Origin: Treponema sp.
GTDB lineage: Bacteria > Spirochaetota > Spirochaetia > Treponematales > Breznakiellaceae
Direction: 5' to 3'
Length of the DNA: 64,000 nt
NCBI GenBank assembly: GCA_009781475.1
Contig: WQYB01000001.1
Coordinates: 68,489 to 132,488, forward strand
A program made the position numbers and the translations under genes. Below, piece after piece: positions 8,356 to 17,221 of this stretch. The notes under the pieces are model-generated. The model ran no database searches and was not told the origin of the DNA. It saw only the letters and a list, made by a program, of their open reading frames with translations. The stretch's first letter is position 1. Every line of letters starts with the position of its first letter.

Positions 8356-8427
8356 GTCCGCTGATTATCGCGGATTTTCACGGATGAAGAATTTATCATC
8401 TGCGTTAATCCGCGTAAATCCGTGGAC
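8356..8427. repeat. Palindromic repeat, family C (GCGGATT/ACGGATT type)
   Basis: GTCCGCTGATTATCGCGGAT...ATCCGCGTAAATCCGTGGAC: two arms of ~28 bases form an imperfect hairpin. It fills the space between the convergent tolC and aldo/keto reductase genes, reaching the last base of the reductase stop codon. It could act as a bidirectional terminator. A diverged relative is at 20994-21084. Confidence 0.75.
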
Positions 8428-9521
8428 TATTTTGTTATTTCTTTTAGTCTTTTAATTATATCAATATGTTGCGTGCAGGATTTTTCACAAAGTCCGCATT
8501 CCGTACATTTTGCAGCGCCTTGTTTGTCTAAACTCCAATGCCATTTAAGCCGGTCTCCAATCGGATCGTTTGAATGCTTGTTTAGCAATTTATGATTGTA
8601 AGCATCCATATACTGCGGAATTGGAATATTAACAGGGCATTCACTGATGCCGCTTGTTACGCAATATGCGCATCCTGTGCAAATACCTTCGAATGAAACG
8701 CCCGCTTTTGATTTTACTTCTTCAAGCTCAGCGAGTGTACGGGGTTTATAATCTTTCATCGCCTGTAATGCGTCATTTAAGTGTTCGATTGTATCAAAAC
8801 CTACAAGTGTGTTTGTAATTTCGCTATGATCCCAAAGAACGCGGAGTGCTGCGGCAGTAACGCTTTCGCCTTCTCGTTTGATAAACTTAAACAATTCAGG
8901 ATGATCGGGGATCACTCCGCCGCCAAGAGGGTTCATTACAACAGCGCCCAGTTTTTTTGCAATAATAGCGTCAAACGCTTCCTGCCTTGTTTTAAAATTA
9001 TAGGCACTATAGCCGAATAAAACACCTTCGATAATATCTTCCATAAGAAGTTCTTTTATTTCGTTTTTTATTAAATGGCTGGAAATACAAATATGTTTTA
9101 TTAAACCTTCTTCTTTTAATTTTAAAAATGTCTGCAAAATGCCGGCTTTTTTTCTGTTTTCCCAGTTTTCAAGACTTGTTATGCACCATATATGATAAAA
9201 ATCGATTGAATCAATATTTAAACGTTTAAGCTGCGCTTCGATCTCGCGCCTTATTCCATCCGCTGTACTTTCAAAAGTTTTTGTCGCGCTAAAGTAGGGA
9301 AGCCCTTTTTCTCTCATTTGCGCAAACGCTTTGCCGAAAACTGTTTCGCTTTTTATATCAAAATAACCCGGAGCTGTATCAAAATAATTTATTCCGCCTT
9401 CGGCAGCGGCTACCATTAGACGCACACATTCATCGTGGTCATCAATATTTTTAAACCTCATTCCGCCAAAACCAAGTAAAGAAACTTTTTTTCCTGTTTT
9501 GCCATATTCTCTGTAAATCAT
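8427..9521 (-). CDS. Aldo/keto reductase with C-terminal [4Fe-4S] ferredoxin domain
   Basis: 364 residues. Residues 1-265 form an aldo/keto reductase barrel (YREYGKTGKKVSLLGFGGM; catalytic-type Asp/Tyr in NYFDTAPGYFDIKSE; DSIDFYHIW). The C-terminal part has a Cys cluster CTGCAYCVTSGISECPVNIP and a second CTECGLCEKSC, characteristic of the AKR subfamily fused to a ferredoxin-like domain in anaerobes. GAGGAAAAAA precedes the ATG. Likely a redox enzyme of unknown substrate. Confidence 0.93.
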   Translation of the reverse strand: MIYREYGKTGKKVSLLGFGGMRFKNIDDHDECVRLMVAAAEGGINYFDTAPGYFDIKSETVFGKAFAQMREKGLPYFSATKTFESTADGIRREIEAQLKRLNIDSIDFYHIWCITSLENWENRKKAGILQTFLKLKEEGLIKHICISSHLIKNEIKELLMEDIIEGVLFGYSAYNFKTRQEAFDAIIAKKLGAVVMNPLGGGVIPDHPELFKFIKREGESVTAAALRVLWDHSEITNTLVGFDTIEHLNDALQAMKDYKPRTLAELEEVKSKAGVSFEGICTGCAYCVTSGISECPVNIPIPQYMDAYNHKLLNKHSNDPIGDRLKWHWSLDKQGAAKCTECGLCEKSCTQHIDIIKRLKEITK

Positions 9522-9545
9522 TTTTTCCTCCGATATTTATTTTTG

Positions 9546-10469
9546 TTATTTTGATAATTCATCAAGATTATACGGTGTTTCCTGATAAACATAATTTAAC
9601 CAGTTGTCAAAAAACAGGTTTGCATGTGCACGCCAACGGACTACAGGAGCTTTTGAAGGATCGTTATCAGGATAATAATTTTTAGGCACTTCAATCGGCA
9701 GTCCTTTTGAAACATCGCGGCGGTATTCGCGATCAAGTGTGAGCGGATCATATTCCAAATGACCGCTTACATAAATTTCTCGTCCGCCTCTGGCGGTAAC
9801 AATAAAAACCCCTGCTTCTTCTGTTTCGGATTGAATTGTAAGTTTTTTTTCCTTTACAATTGCATCCCTGTAACTTGCTGTATGCCTTGATTGCGGAGCT
9901 AAAAACTCATCGTCAAATCCGCGGAAAAGAGCGTGATGCTGCTCTTCTACGGCATGAGGAAAAATGCCGAAAAGTTTTTTTTCAAGCGGATATTTATCTA
10001 TCCCGTAACGGCGGTAAAGACCGGCTTGCGCTCCCCAGCAAATATGCAGTACAGAAAAAACATTTTCATTTGAATAATCGATAATATTTACAAGTTCATC
10101 CCAATAATCTACAGATTCAAAAGGCAGAGTTTCAACAGGAGCACCCGTTATAATTAAACCGTCAAAACGCACTTTTTGCCTTACAATCTCTTGAGCGCTG
10201 ATATAAAATTTTTCCAAATGCCCTGGCGGCGCATTTTTAGAGGTGTGAGTACCCATGTTTAAAAAAGTAATATCAACCTGTAATGGGTTATTTCCCAATA
10301 AACGTAAAAGCTGTATTTCTGTATCTATTGTTGTAGGCATCAAATTAATAATACCTACCTTAAGCGGTCTAATATCCTGAGATTTTGCGATAGTTTCGGT
10401 CATTACAAAGACCCTTTCCTTTGACAATGCGTCATAGGCAGGTAATTCTTTAGGTATTATTATAGGCAT
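9546..10469 (-). CDS. metAA: Homoserine O-acetyltransferase (MetA family)
   Basis: 307 residues covering the whole MetA family. The catalytic Cys is in LHICWGAQAG, the His in SRHTASYRDA and the Glu in GHLEYDPLT. The acyl-selectivity position, equivalent to residue 111 of the E. coli enzyme, is Glu113 here (GAPVETLPFE); in characterised MetA proteins Glu at this site goes with acetyl-CoA and Gly with succinyl-CoA, so O-acetylhomoserine is predicted. It acts in methionine synthesis, drawing homoserine from the pathway of the aspartokinase-homoserine dehydrogenase encoded 8 kb away. No Shine-Dalgarno is evident before the ATG. Confidence 0.92.
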   Translation of the reverse strand: MPIIIPKELPAYDALSKERVFVMTETIAKSQDIRPLKVGIINLMPTTIDTEIQLLRLLGNNPLQVDITFLNMGTHTSKNAPPGHLEKFYISAQEIVRQKVRFDGLIITGAPVETLPFESVDYWDELVNIIDYSNENVFSVLHICWGAQAGLYRRYGIDKYPLEKKLFGIFPHAVEEQHHALFRGFDDEFLAPQSRHTASYRDAIVKEKKLTIQSETEEAGVFIVTARGGREIYVSGHLEYDPLTLDREYRRDVSKGLPIEVPKNYYPDNDPSKAPVVRWRAHANLFFDNWLNYVYQETPYNLDELSK

Positions 10470-10615
10470 GGTTTAGTTTACTATTATTTATTATAATATA
10501 AAAGGAGCTTTAATTATTTAGCATTAATTTATACCAAATATTAGTAATAATTAAAACCTCACAAAGTGAGAAATATAATATAATACCGCTAATTTACCTA
10601 AAAAAGCGTTTTTTC

Positions 10616-10645
10616 TTGACCTTTATAGAAGGATCATAGTAGAAT
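10616..10645 (+). promoter_or_regulatory. sigma70-type promoter of the HD-GYP/hybrid kinase operon
   Basis: TTGACC (10616-10621), an 18-base spacer, then TAGAAT (10640-10645). Transcription would begin near 10652, on top of the upstream ATG at 10650, so this promoter argues for the ATG at 10680 as the real start. Confidence 0.65.
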
Positions 10646-10679
10646 TTGTATGGCAAAAAGTATAGGAGCAAGTGATTTA

Positions 10680-11699
10680 ATGAAAACAATATTTGTCGTT
10701 GATGACAGTGATACTAACTTATCTATGGCAGAAGCGGTATTGGAAGATCAATATCGTGTTATGACAATGCCTTCAGCGTCAAAAATGTTTTCGCTTTTGG
10801 AAAAATTGCTTCCTGATTTAATATTGCTTGATATTGAAATGCCGGTTATGGACGGGTTTCAGGCATTAGCTGAATTAAAATCAAACGGAAAATGGTCAGA
10901 AATACCTGTTATTTTTCTTACAGGCAGAACGGATGCCGAAGTAGAAGCGCGCGGATTGGAAATGGGTGCGATTGATTTTGTAACAAAGCCGTTTTCAGCG
11001 CCGGTACTTTTAAACAGAATCAGAAATCATTTAAATATCGATGAAATTGTCCGTGAACGTACAGCTCAATTACACAGATTGCAAAATAGTATTGTAGCAG
11101 TTCTTGCGGACATGGTTGAAAACCGTGACAAAGGAACAGGCGGACACATTGAAAGAACATCGATATATATAAAAATACTTATAAATGAAATGAAAGAAAG
11201 AGGCGTATATTTTGATGAAATCCAAAGCTGGGATGTTGATAAAATGATTTCGTCAGCACGAATGCACGATCTTGGAAAAATTTCGATTACCGATGCAATT
11301 GTAAATAAACCCGGAAAATTAACTGAATCCGAATATGAAACCATGAAAAAACATGCAGAAGAAGGCGAGCGGATAATTAACGAAATCATTTCACGTACAG
11401 GTGAAGGTGAATTTTTGCGTAACGCTAAACTTTTCGCCGGTACTCATCATGAACGCTGGGACGGAAAAGGTTATCCGCGCGGATTAAAAGGTGATGAAAT
11501 TCCGCTGCAAGGGCGTATCATGGCTATAGTCGATGTTTATGACGCTCTTATTTCCGAAAGACCCTATAAAAAAGCGTTTTCCTATGATGAAGCTGTTGAC
11601 ATTATAATTCAGAACTCCGGTTCTCATTTTGATCCAAAAATAGTAGATATATTTATTGAAGCAAAAGAACATATTAAATCGGCGAAGGTAGGCTATTAA
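10680..11699 (+). CDS. Response regulator with HD-GYP cyclic-di-GMP phosphodiesterase domain
   Basis: 339 residues from the ATG at 10680 (AGGAG at 10664-10668). Residues 1-120 are a receiver domain: DD at 8-9, phospho-acceptor Asp51 in LLDIEMPVMDG, Thr81 and Lys103. Residues ~135-330 are HD-GYP: HD at 196-197 (MHDLGKI), HHERWDGKGYP at 256-266, then DVYDAL. The full motif predicts hydrolysis of cyclic di-GMP under phosphorylation control. The stop overlaps the start of the hybrid kinase (TAATG), so the two are almost certainly partners. Confidence 0.93.
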   Translation: MKTIFVVDDSDTNLSMAEAVLEDQYRVMTMPSASKMFSLLEKLLPDLILLDIEMPVMDGFQALAELKSNGKWSEIPVIFLTGRTDAEVEARGLEMGAIDFVTKPFSAPVLLNRIRNHLNIDEIVRERTAQLHRLQNSIVAVLADMVENRDKGTGGHIERTSIYIKILINEMKERGVYFDEIQSWDVDKMISSARMHDLGKISITDAIVNKPGKLTESEYETMKKHAEEGERIINEIISRTGEGEFLRNAKLFAGTHHERWDGKGYPRGLKGDEIPLQGRIMAIVDVYDALISERPYKKAFSYDEAVDIIIQNSGSHFDPKIVDIFIEAKEHIKSAKVGY

Positions 11700-14600
11700 T
11701 GCGTTCGTTAATTAAAAAACTGTGGACTTTTGTCACTCATGTGCAGGTTTTATCTGTTTTTCTTGCTTTTACGTTAATGGTTGCGCTTAGCTATTTTTAC
11801 ATGAGTAATATCGAACGTTCTCATTTATTAAAAAATGTTGATAATGCATTTAAAAGTACACAGTCTTTTATACATGCCGATCTTACAGAACCGGAAACTA
11901 CATTGGGAGTAATTGCGGAAAATATAAAAAGAATGATTTTACGTAACGCTGCATCGGATACAGTACATGATTATTTATTGAATACTACAGAATTTCTAAC
12001 TACTGATCAGCGGCTTATGACTTATGCTACAGCTGTTTACGGTTTTTTTGATGTGTTTGATGATTTATTTATGCCGGGAATTGACTGGACACCGCCCGAT
12101 GATTATGATCCAGCAGAACGTCCCTGGTTTTTGGCTGCGGTTGAAGCAGATGGAAAAGTTTCTCTTACAGAGCCGTATATAGATGTAGTTCACGGAACTA
12201 TTATATTAACATTTTCCCGCTGTATTTTTGATGATAGCGGAAAAAGACTCGGAATTATTTGTCTTGATATTACAATGAACAAGATATATGAATTCGCCAT
12301 TAATACGCATGTCACAGAAGGCAGTTACGGCATATTATTCGACAAAGATTTAAATGTTATTGCACATCCCATTCCTGAACGGTTTCTTGGCAGAAATATT
12401 GCTCAAATGAATGACGGCGAAGCAATAAAGGAAATATTGATAAGAGACGGAAGCATTTCCGAGCGAAAAGTATGGGATTATGACAGAAACGTATCTTTAG
12501 GTTTTTTTCAGCGTTTTGATAACGGCTGGTATTTGGCAATAATCGCATACCCTGATAAATATTATCAAAGTATAAGAGAAATTTTAATATTTCTTTCTGT
12601 TGTGGGTTTTATTCTTGCTATTACATTGATTTTATTTTTATTAAGTGTTGTTTACGGCAGAAAAAAAGCGGAAGAAAGAACGAAATTAATGCTTGATGCT
12701 CTGCCATTATGCGCCTCTTTTTGGGATAGAAATTTTAATGCGATTGATTGTAATCAGGAAGCGATGAATCTTTTTGGATTATCTAATAAAAAAGAATATC
12801 AGGAAAGATTTTATGAACTGTCGCCTGAATATCAGCCGGATGGAAGTTTGTCATCAGAAAAAGCAAAAGAATATCTTACAAAAGCATTTGAAGAAGGATA
12901 TTGCCGTTTTGAATGGATTCATAAAAATTTTAAAGGTGAATTAATACCGGCAGAAATAACAATTGTCAGGGTAAAACACAGAAACGAAAATATAGTCTGC
13001 GGATATACCCGTGATCTGCGTGAAATGAATGCAGCTATGGCAAAAATTCGTGAAGCGGATGAACGAACAATGATAATGCTTGATTCAGCTCCTTTAAGCA
13101 TTACGATGTGGAATAGAGATGTAAAACTTATAGATTTTAATTACGAATCAGCGCGTGTTGTCGGTATATATACAAAAGAAGAGTATCAGGAAAAGTTTTT
13201 ACAGCTTACTCCTGAATTACAGGAAGACGGTGAAAACTCCATAGAAGTTTTTGAAAAATTCATAGATACCGCATTTAGTGAAGGGCGGGCTCATATAAAT
13301 TGGAATCATAATACAATAAAAGGTGAAACCGTTCCTTTCGATGCCAAAGCAGTCCGTCTTAATTTAAAAGGTGAACCTGTTGTAGTTGTATATTGCCATG
13401 ATTTACGTGATCTAAACGACGCGATTTCCAAAATGAGAGAAGCTGATGAATGCAGGCACGCTATATTTGATACAACGCCGCTTGGAAGTTTCATGATTGA
13501 CAATGCTTTAAGAATTCTTGAATGTAATCAGGAAATTTTAAGGTTATTTGATGTTTCCAGTAAAGAGGAATATATTGAAAGATTTTTTGATTTTTCTCCT
13601 GAGTATCAGCCGGATGGAACACGCTCGTATGAAAAATCACACGAACTTATTAATAGAGCATTTAACGAAGGTTACTGCCGCTTTGAATGGATGCACAGAA
13701 AATTAAACGGCGAACTTATACCATGCGAAATAATACTTGTTTGCGTATTTTTCAGAAATGAAAAAGTAGTATGCGGTTATACCCGGGATTTACGCGAGTT
13801 AAAAGCAATTATTACAAAAATGCGCGAAGCAGATGAATGTACTCAGGTTATGTTTGATTCAACTCCTTTAGCATGTTTTTTGATTGACAATACTATAAAA
13901 GTTCTGGAATGTAATCAGGAAATTGTAAGATTATTCGGATTAACAGGAAAAGAAGATTTTATTAATAATGTATATAGCTTATTCCCTGAATATCAGCCTT
14001 CAGGTGAAATAACTGTAGATTTAGTTAATAAGTATATTAATGATGCGTTTGAAGAAGGATATTGCTGTTTTGAATTAAACCATATAAGACCTGATGGTGA
14101 AATAGTGCCTACAGAAGTATCGCTTGTAAGGGTAAAATTCAGGGGATTATACGCTGTTGCAGGTTACATAAGAGATTTAAGAGAAATTAAAGCCATGATC
14201 GCAGAGATGCGCAGGGCTGAAGTAGCAGAAGAAAGCAGCAAAGCAAAAAGTGATTTTCTTGCAAAAATGAGCCATGAAATACGCACACCGATGAATGCAA
14301 TTCTTGGAATTACAGAAATTCAGCTGCAGGATGAAACTCTTCCGTTAATAACCAAAGAAGCGCTGGAGAGAATATATAATTCAGGCGATTTATTGCTTGG
14401 AATAATTAATGACATACTAGACCTTTCAAAAATAGAGTCAGGTAAGTTTGAACTTTCAACCGCGCAATATGACATTGCAAGTCTTATTCACGATACTGTT
14501 AAACTTAATATTATACGTTATGAAAGCAAACCGATTGAATTTAAGTTATTTATAAGTGAAGATGTCCCGTTAATACTGGTTGGCGATGAACTGCGTATAA

Positions 14601-16027
14601 AACAAATATTAAATAATCTTCTTTCCAATGCGTTTAAATATACACATGAAGGACAAATTGAATTAAATCTTTCCTGCGAACCAAAAAGAAACAGTTCAGG
14701 TGTCAGCCTTATTATCCGCGTCAGTGATACAGGTCAGGGTATGACTTCGGATCAAATAAAAAAACTCGGCGACAAGTTCAGCCGGTTTAACATGGAAGCC
14801 AACCGAAAAACAGAGGGTACTGGGCTTGGCATGAACATAGCACGCAATTTAATTCAGCTTATGAAAGGCGATCTTTTAATTGAAAGTACACCCGGTATGG
14901 GATCTGTGTTTACAGTACGGCTTCCGCAGGATTGTTCTAATTCAGAATTAATCGGCAAAGAGATTGCAGAAAATCTAATGAAATTGAATTTGAAAAATAC
15001 GGTTAAAATGAGAAATGCGCAGATAACACAAGAGTTTATGCCGTATGGACGTGTATTGGTAGTTGACGATGTTGAAACAAATTTATATGTTGCCCGCGGT
15101 CTTATGGCTCCTTATGGAATATCAATTGATACTGCTTTAAGCGGCTTTGAAGCAATTGATAAAATAAGAGATAAAAATGATTATGATATTATATTTATGG
15201 ATCATATGATGCCAAGGATGGACGGAATTGAAGCGACTAAAAATATAAGAAATCTTGGTTATTCAAATCCAATTGTCGCTTTAACTGCAAACGCTCTTGC
15301 AGGACAGGCGGAAATGTTTATACAAAACGGCTTTGATGATTTTATTTCAAAACCGATTGATATACGTCAATTAAACTCTGTATTAAATAAAATGATACGG
15401 GACAAACAGCCGCCTTCTGTATTGGAAGAAGCCCGTAAACAAAGAAATACCCTGTATGCCGCCGGTAAACATAATATCGCTATTGAACCTCAGTTAGCTG
15501 AATACTTTGTGCGTGATGCGAAAAAAACAATCAATGTATTTGAATCTATGTGTGAAAATAAATTCCGCAGGATAGACGATCTTAATATTTTTATTATTAA
15601 TATTCATGCAATGAAAAGCGCTCTTGCAAATATCGGTGAAAACGATCTTTCAAATAAAGCATCTGAACTGGAACAGGCAGGACGCGACCAGAATACAGGT
15701 CTTATTTTAACATCGCTTCCGGGATTTTTAAAATCTTTACAGGATGTTATAGATAAACATAAAACTGAAGATGATAATACAGACGATATTGATGTAGTTT
15801 TAAATGATTCAGATTATTTATTCCTGCGGGAAAAACTGCAGTTAATCGAATCTTCCTGTAAATCATATAATAAAAAGACTGCAAAAGAAGCTCTAACATC
15901 TTTAAAAGAAAAAAAATGGACGCGTTCAATTAAAGAAAAATTAAGTCTGATTGCAGAACACCTGTTACACAGCGAATTTGACGAAACAGCAAATATTGCA
16001 AATGAATTATTAAAAGAGAATAGTTAA
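11699..16027 (+). CDS. Hybrid sensor histidine kinase with Cache sensor, four PAS-like repeats, receiver and Hpt
   Basis: 1442 residues. Order: membrane helix (~14-32), periplasmic dCache-type sensor (~35-290, with WFLAAVEADGKVSLTEPYID), second helix (~296-318), four tandem ~129-residue PAS-like units beginning near 322, 452, 580 and 710, HisKA with His859 in KMSHEIRTPMN, HATPase (N, G1 and G2 boxes: NNLLSNAFKYT, VSDTGQGM, GTGLGMNIA), receiver with Asp1168 in FMDHMMPRMDG, and an Hpt-like tail with His1303 in NIHAMKSALANIGE. A complete His-Asp-His relay is therefore present in one chain, with the upstream receiver-HD-GYP protein as probable output. Signal unknown. Confidence 0.93.
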   Translation: MRSLIKKLWTFVTHVQVLSVFLAFTLMVALSYFYMSNIERSHLLKNVDNAFKSTQSFIHADLTEPETTLGVIAENIKRMILRNAASDTVHDYLLNTTEFLTTDQRLMTYATAVYGFFDVFDDLFMPGIDWTPPDDYDPAERPWFLAAVEADGKVSLTEPYIDVVHGTIILTFSRCIFDDSGKRLGIICLDITMNKIYEFAINTHVTEGSYGILFDKDLNVIAHPIPERFLGRNIAQMNDGEAIKEILIRDGSISERKVWDYDRNVSLGFFQRFDNGWYLAIIAYPDKYYQSIREILIFLSVVGFILAITLILFLLSVVYGRKKAEERTKLMLDALPLCASFWDRNFNAIDCNQEAMNLFGLSNKKEYQERFYELSPEYQPDGSLSSEKAKEYLTKAFEEGYCRFEWIHKNFKGELIPAEITIVRVKHRNENIVCGYTRDLREMNAAMAKIREADERTMIMLDSAPLSITMWNRDVKLIDFNYESARVVGIYTKEEYQEKFLQLTPELQEDGENSIEVFEKFIDTAFSEGRAHINWNHNTIKGETVPFDAKAVRLNLKGEPVVVVYCHDLRDLNDAISKMREADECRHAIFDTTPLGSFMIDNALRILECNQEILRLFDVSSKEEYIERFFDFSPEYQPDGTRSYEKSHELINRAFNEGYCRFEWMHRKLNGELIPCEIILVCVFFRNEKVVCGYTRDLRELKAIITKMREADECTQVMFDSTPLACFLIDNTIKVLECNQEIVRLFGLTGKEDFINNVYSLFPEYQPSGEITVDLVNKYINDAFEEGYCCFELNHIRPDGEIVPTEVSLVRVKFRGLYAVAGYIRDLREIKAMIAEMRRAEVAEESSKAKSDFLAKMSHEIRTPMNAILGITEIQLQDETLPLITKEALERIYNSGDLLLGIINDILDLSKIESGKFELSTAQYDIASLIHDTVKLNIIRYESKPIEFKLFISEDVPLILVGDELRIKQILNNLLSNAFKYTHEGQIELNLSCEPKRNSSGVSLIIRVSDTGQGMTSDQIKKLGDKFSRFNMEANRKTEGTGLGMNIARNLIQLMKGDLLIESTPGMGSVFTVRLPQDCSNSELIGKEIAENLMKLNLKNTVKMRNAQITQEFMPYGRVLVVDDVETNLYVARGLMAPYGISIDTALSGFEAIDKIRDKNDYDIIFMDHMMPRMDGIEATKNIRNLGYSNPIVALTANALAGQAEMFIQNGFDDFISKPIDIRQLNSVLNKMIRDKQPPSVLEEARKQRNTLYAAGKHNIAIEPQLAEYFVRDAKKTINVFESMCENKFRRIDDLNIFIINIHAMKSALANIGENDLSNKASELEQAGRDQNTGLILTSLPGFLKSLQDVIDKHKTEDDNTDDIDVVLNDSDYLFLREKLQLIESSCKSYNKKTAKEALTSLKEKKWTRSIKEKLSLIAEHLLHSEFDETANIANELLKENS

Positions 16028-16030
16028 AAA

Positions 16031-17221
16031 TCATTTAATCAATTCATAGTCATGAAGCGCTTCATCTATTAATTGTTCAAGTTCAAGTTTTTCGTATAAT
16101 TCGTTTGCTTCATTAACATTACCTCGTAAAACAGGGTGAGGGGGGCTAAATAGTGTACAGCAGTCAACAAACGGCTGAATCGAAGTTTCAAAAGTGCCTA
16201 TTTTTTTTGCTTTTAAAATAATGTCTTCTTTACTAAAGCCGATTAAAGGGCGAAGGACAGGAAGTTTAATTCTATTTTCTGTGCATGTTAAGTTTTCTAT
16301 TGTCTGGCTTGCAACCTGCGAAAGGCTTTCACCTGTTATAAGACATTTGCATTTAAGTTTAATTGCAGCCTTTTGCGCCGCTTCCATCATTGCCATTCTT
16401 AAAAGTACAGTTGTCCAGGCAAGGGGAGATCTCTCTTTTATCCGCATTTGAACTTTTGTAAAATTTAAAATATATGTGTGAATTCCCATACAGTAAGAGC
16501 CTGTAATATCTGCAAGCTGTATAACTTTTTGTTTTGCTTCAAGTGATGTATACGGATATGAATGAAAATGAATCGCTTCGATAATCATTCCGCGGGATGC
16601 CATTAAAAAACCTGCAACCGGAGAGTCTATACCGCCTGATAATAATAACATTCCCCTGCCTGCGCATCCTACAGGAAGTCCTCCGAAACATTTTTTACCG
16701 CCGGAATAAACAAAAGCCTTTTCGCGGATTTCAATTCTGATAATATCGCCGGGATTATGAATATCAACAATAAGACCGCTTACAGCTTCTGATACGGCAT
16801 CTCCTGCCATGCAGCAAAGTTCGTAGGAGGTGTGCGTAAAACTTTTATCGGTTCTGCGGGCGTCAATTTTAAAAGTTTTTATACCGCTTGCAGAAAGTTT
16901 TTTTCCTTCTTCAACACAGGCTGAAAGAACAACATCTATATTTTTTTCGCAGACTGTTGTTTTTGCCCAGCCGGAAATTCCAATTATACGCGATAATATA
17001 TCTTCAATTTCGACCGATTTTTCCTGCGGAGCATGAACGTAATAACGCCCGGAAGTAAATTTTATTTTTATTTTGTTTTCGGTATCATTATCGAGCTTAG
17101 ATAACATTTTTTGTATATTGCTTTTTAAAATACCTTCAAAACTTTTTCTGTTTTCGCCTTTTAATGTTAATTCGGATGGTTTTAAAAGCCAGGTTGCAGT
17201 ATTGGTTTTAATTAAAGAAAT
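16031..17221 (-). CDS. thiI: tRNA 4-thiouridine synthase ThiI, apparent ATT start
   Basis: 396 residues if started at 17221. ThiI transfers sulfur to U8 of tRNA and contributes to thiazole synthesis. Features: NFLD/THUMP N-terminal part (ELTLKGENRKSFEGILKSNI, FTSGRYYV), THUMP (DARRTDKSFTH), PP-loop LLSGGIDSPVAG, and a short C-terminus without rhodanese domain, as in Bacillus-type ThiI. The first ATG (17107) would remove the conserved LKGxNRxxFE segment. The frame is open up to a stop at 17264-17266 with no ATG/GTG/TTG; a perfect GGAGGT (17233-17228) stands 6 bases before ATT at 17221. The gene overlaps the end of the upstream cysteine desulfurase by 10 bases. Confidence 0.9.
   Translation of the reverse strand: MSLIKTNTATWLLKPSELTLKGENRKSFEGILKSNIQKMLSKLDNDTENKIKIKFTSGRYYVHAPQEKSVEIEDILSRIIGISGWAKTTVCEKNIDVVLSACVEEGKKLSASGIKTFKIDARRTDKSFTHTSYELCCMAGDAVSEAVSGLIVDIHNPGDIIRIEIREKAFVYSGGKKCFGGLPVGCAGRGMLLLSGGIDSPVAGFLMASRGMIIEAIHFHSYPYTSLEAKQKVIQLADITGSYCMGIHTYILNFTKVQMRIKERSPLAWTTVLLRMAMMEAAQKAAIKLKCKCLITGESLSQVASQTIENLTCTENRIKLPVLRPLIGFSKEDIILKAKKIGTFETSIQPFVDCCTLFSPPHPVLRGNVNEANELYEKLELEQLIDEALHDYELIK

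Noticed and set aside
10558-10570. CTCAC-AAA-GTGAG hairpin as a terminator
   Set aside because: A 5-base stem with a 3-base loop and no T-run on either strand; too weak to call.
10650-10679. ATG at 10650 as start of the HD-GYP regulator
   Set aside because: It falls at the predicted transcription start of a good promoter and has no ribosome site at suitable spacing; the ATG at 10680 has AGGAG upstream.
16031-17107. thiI as a gene starting at the first ATG, 17107
   Set aside because: That start removes the conserved LKGxNR segment, which is intact in frame upstream. A frameshift was also considered, but the frame is continuous and the Shine-Dalgarno sits correctly before ATT.
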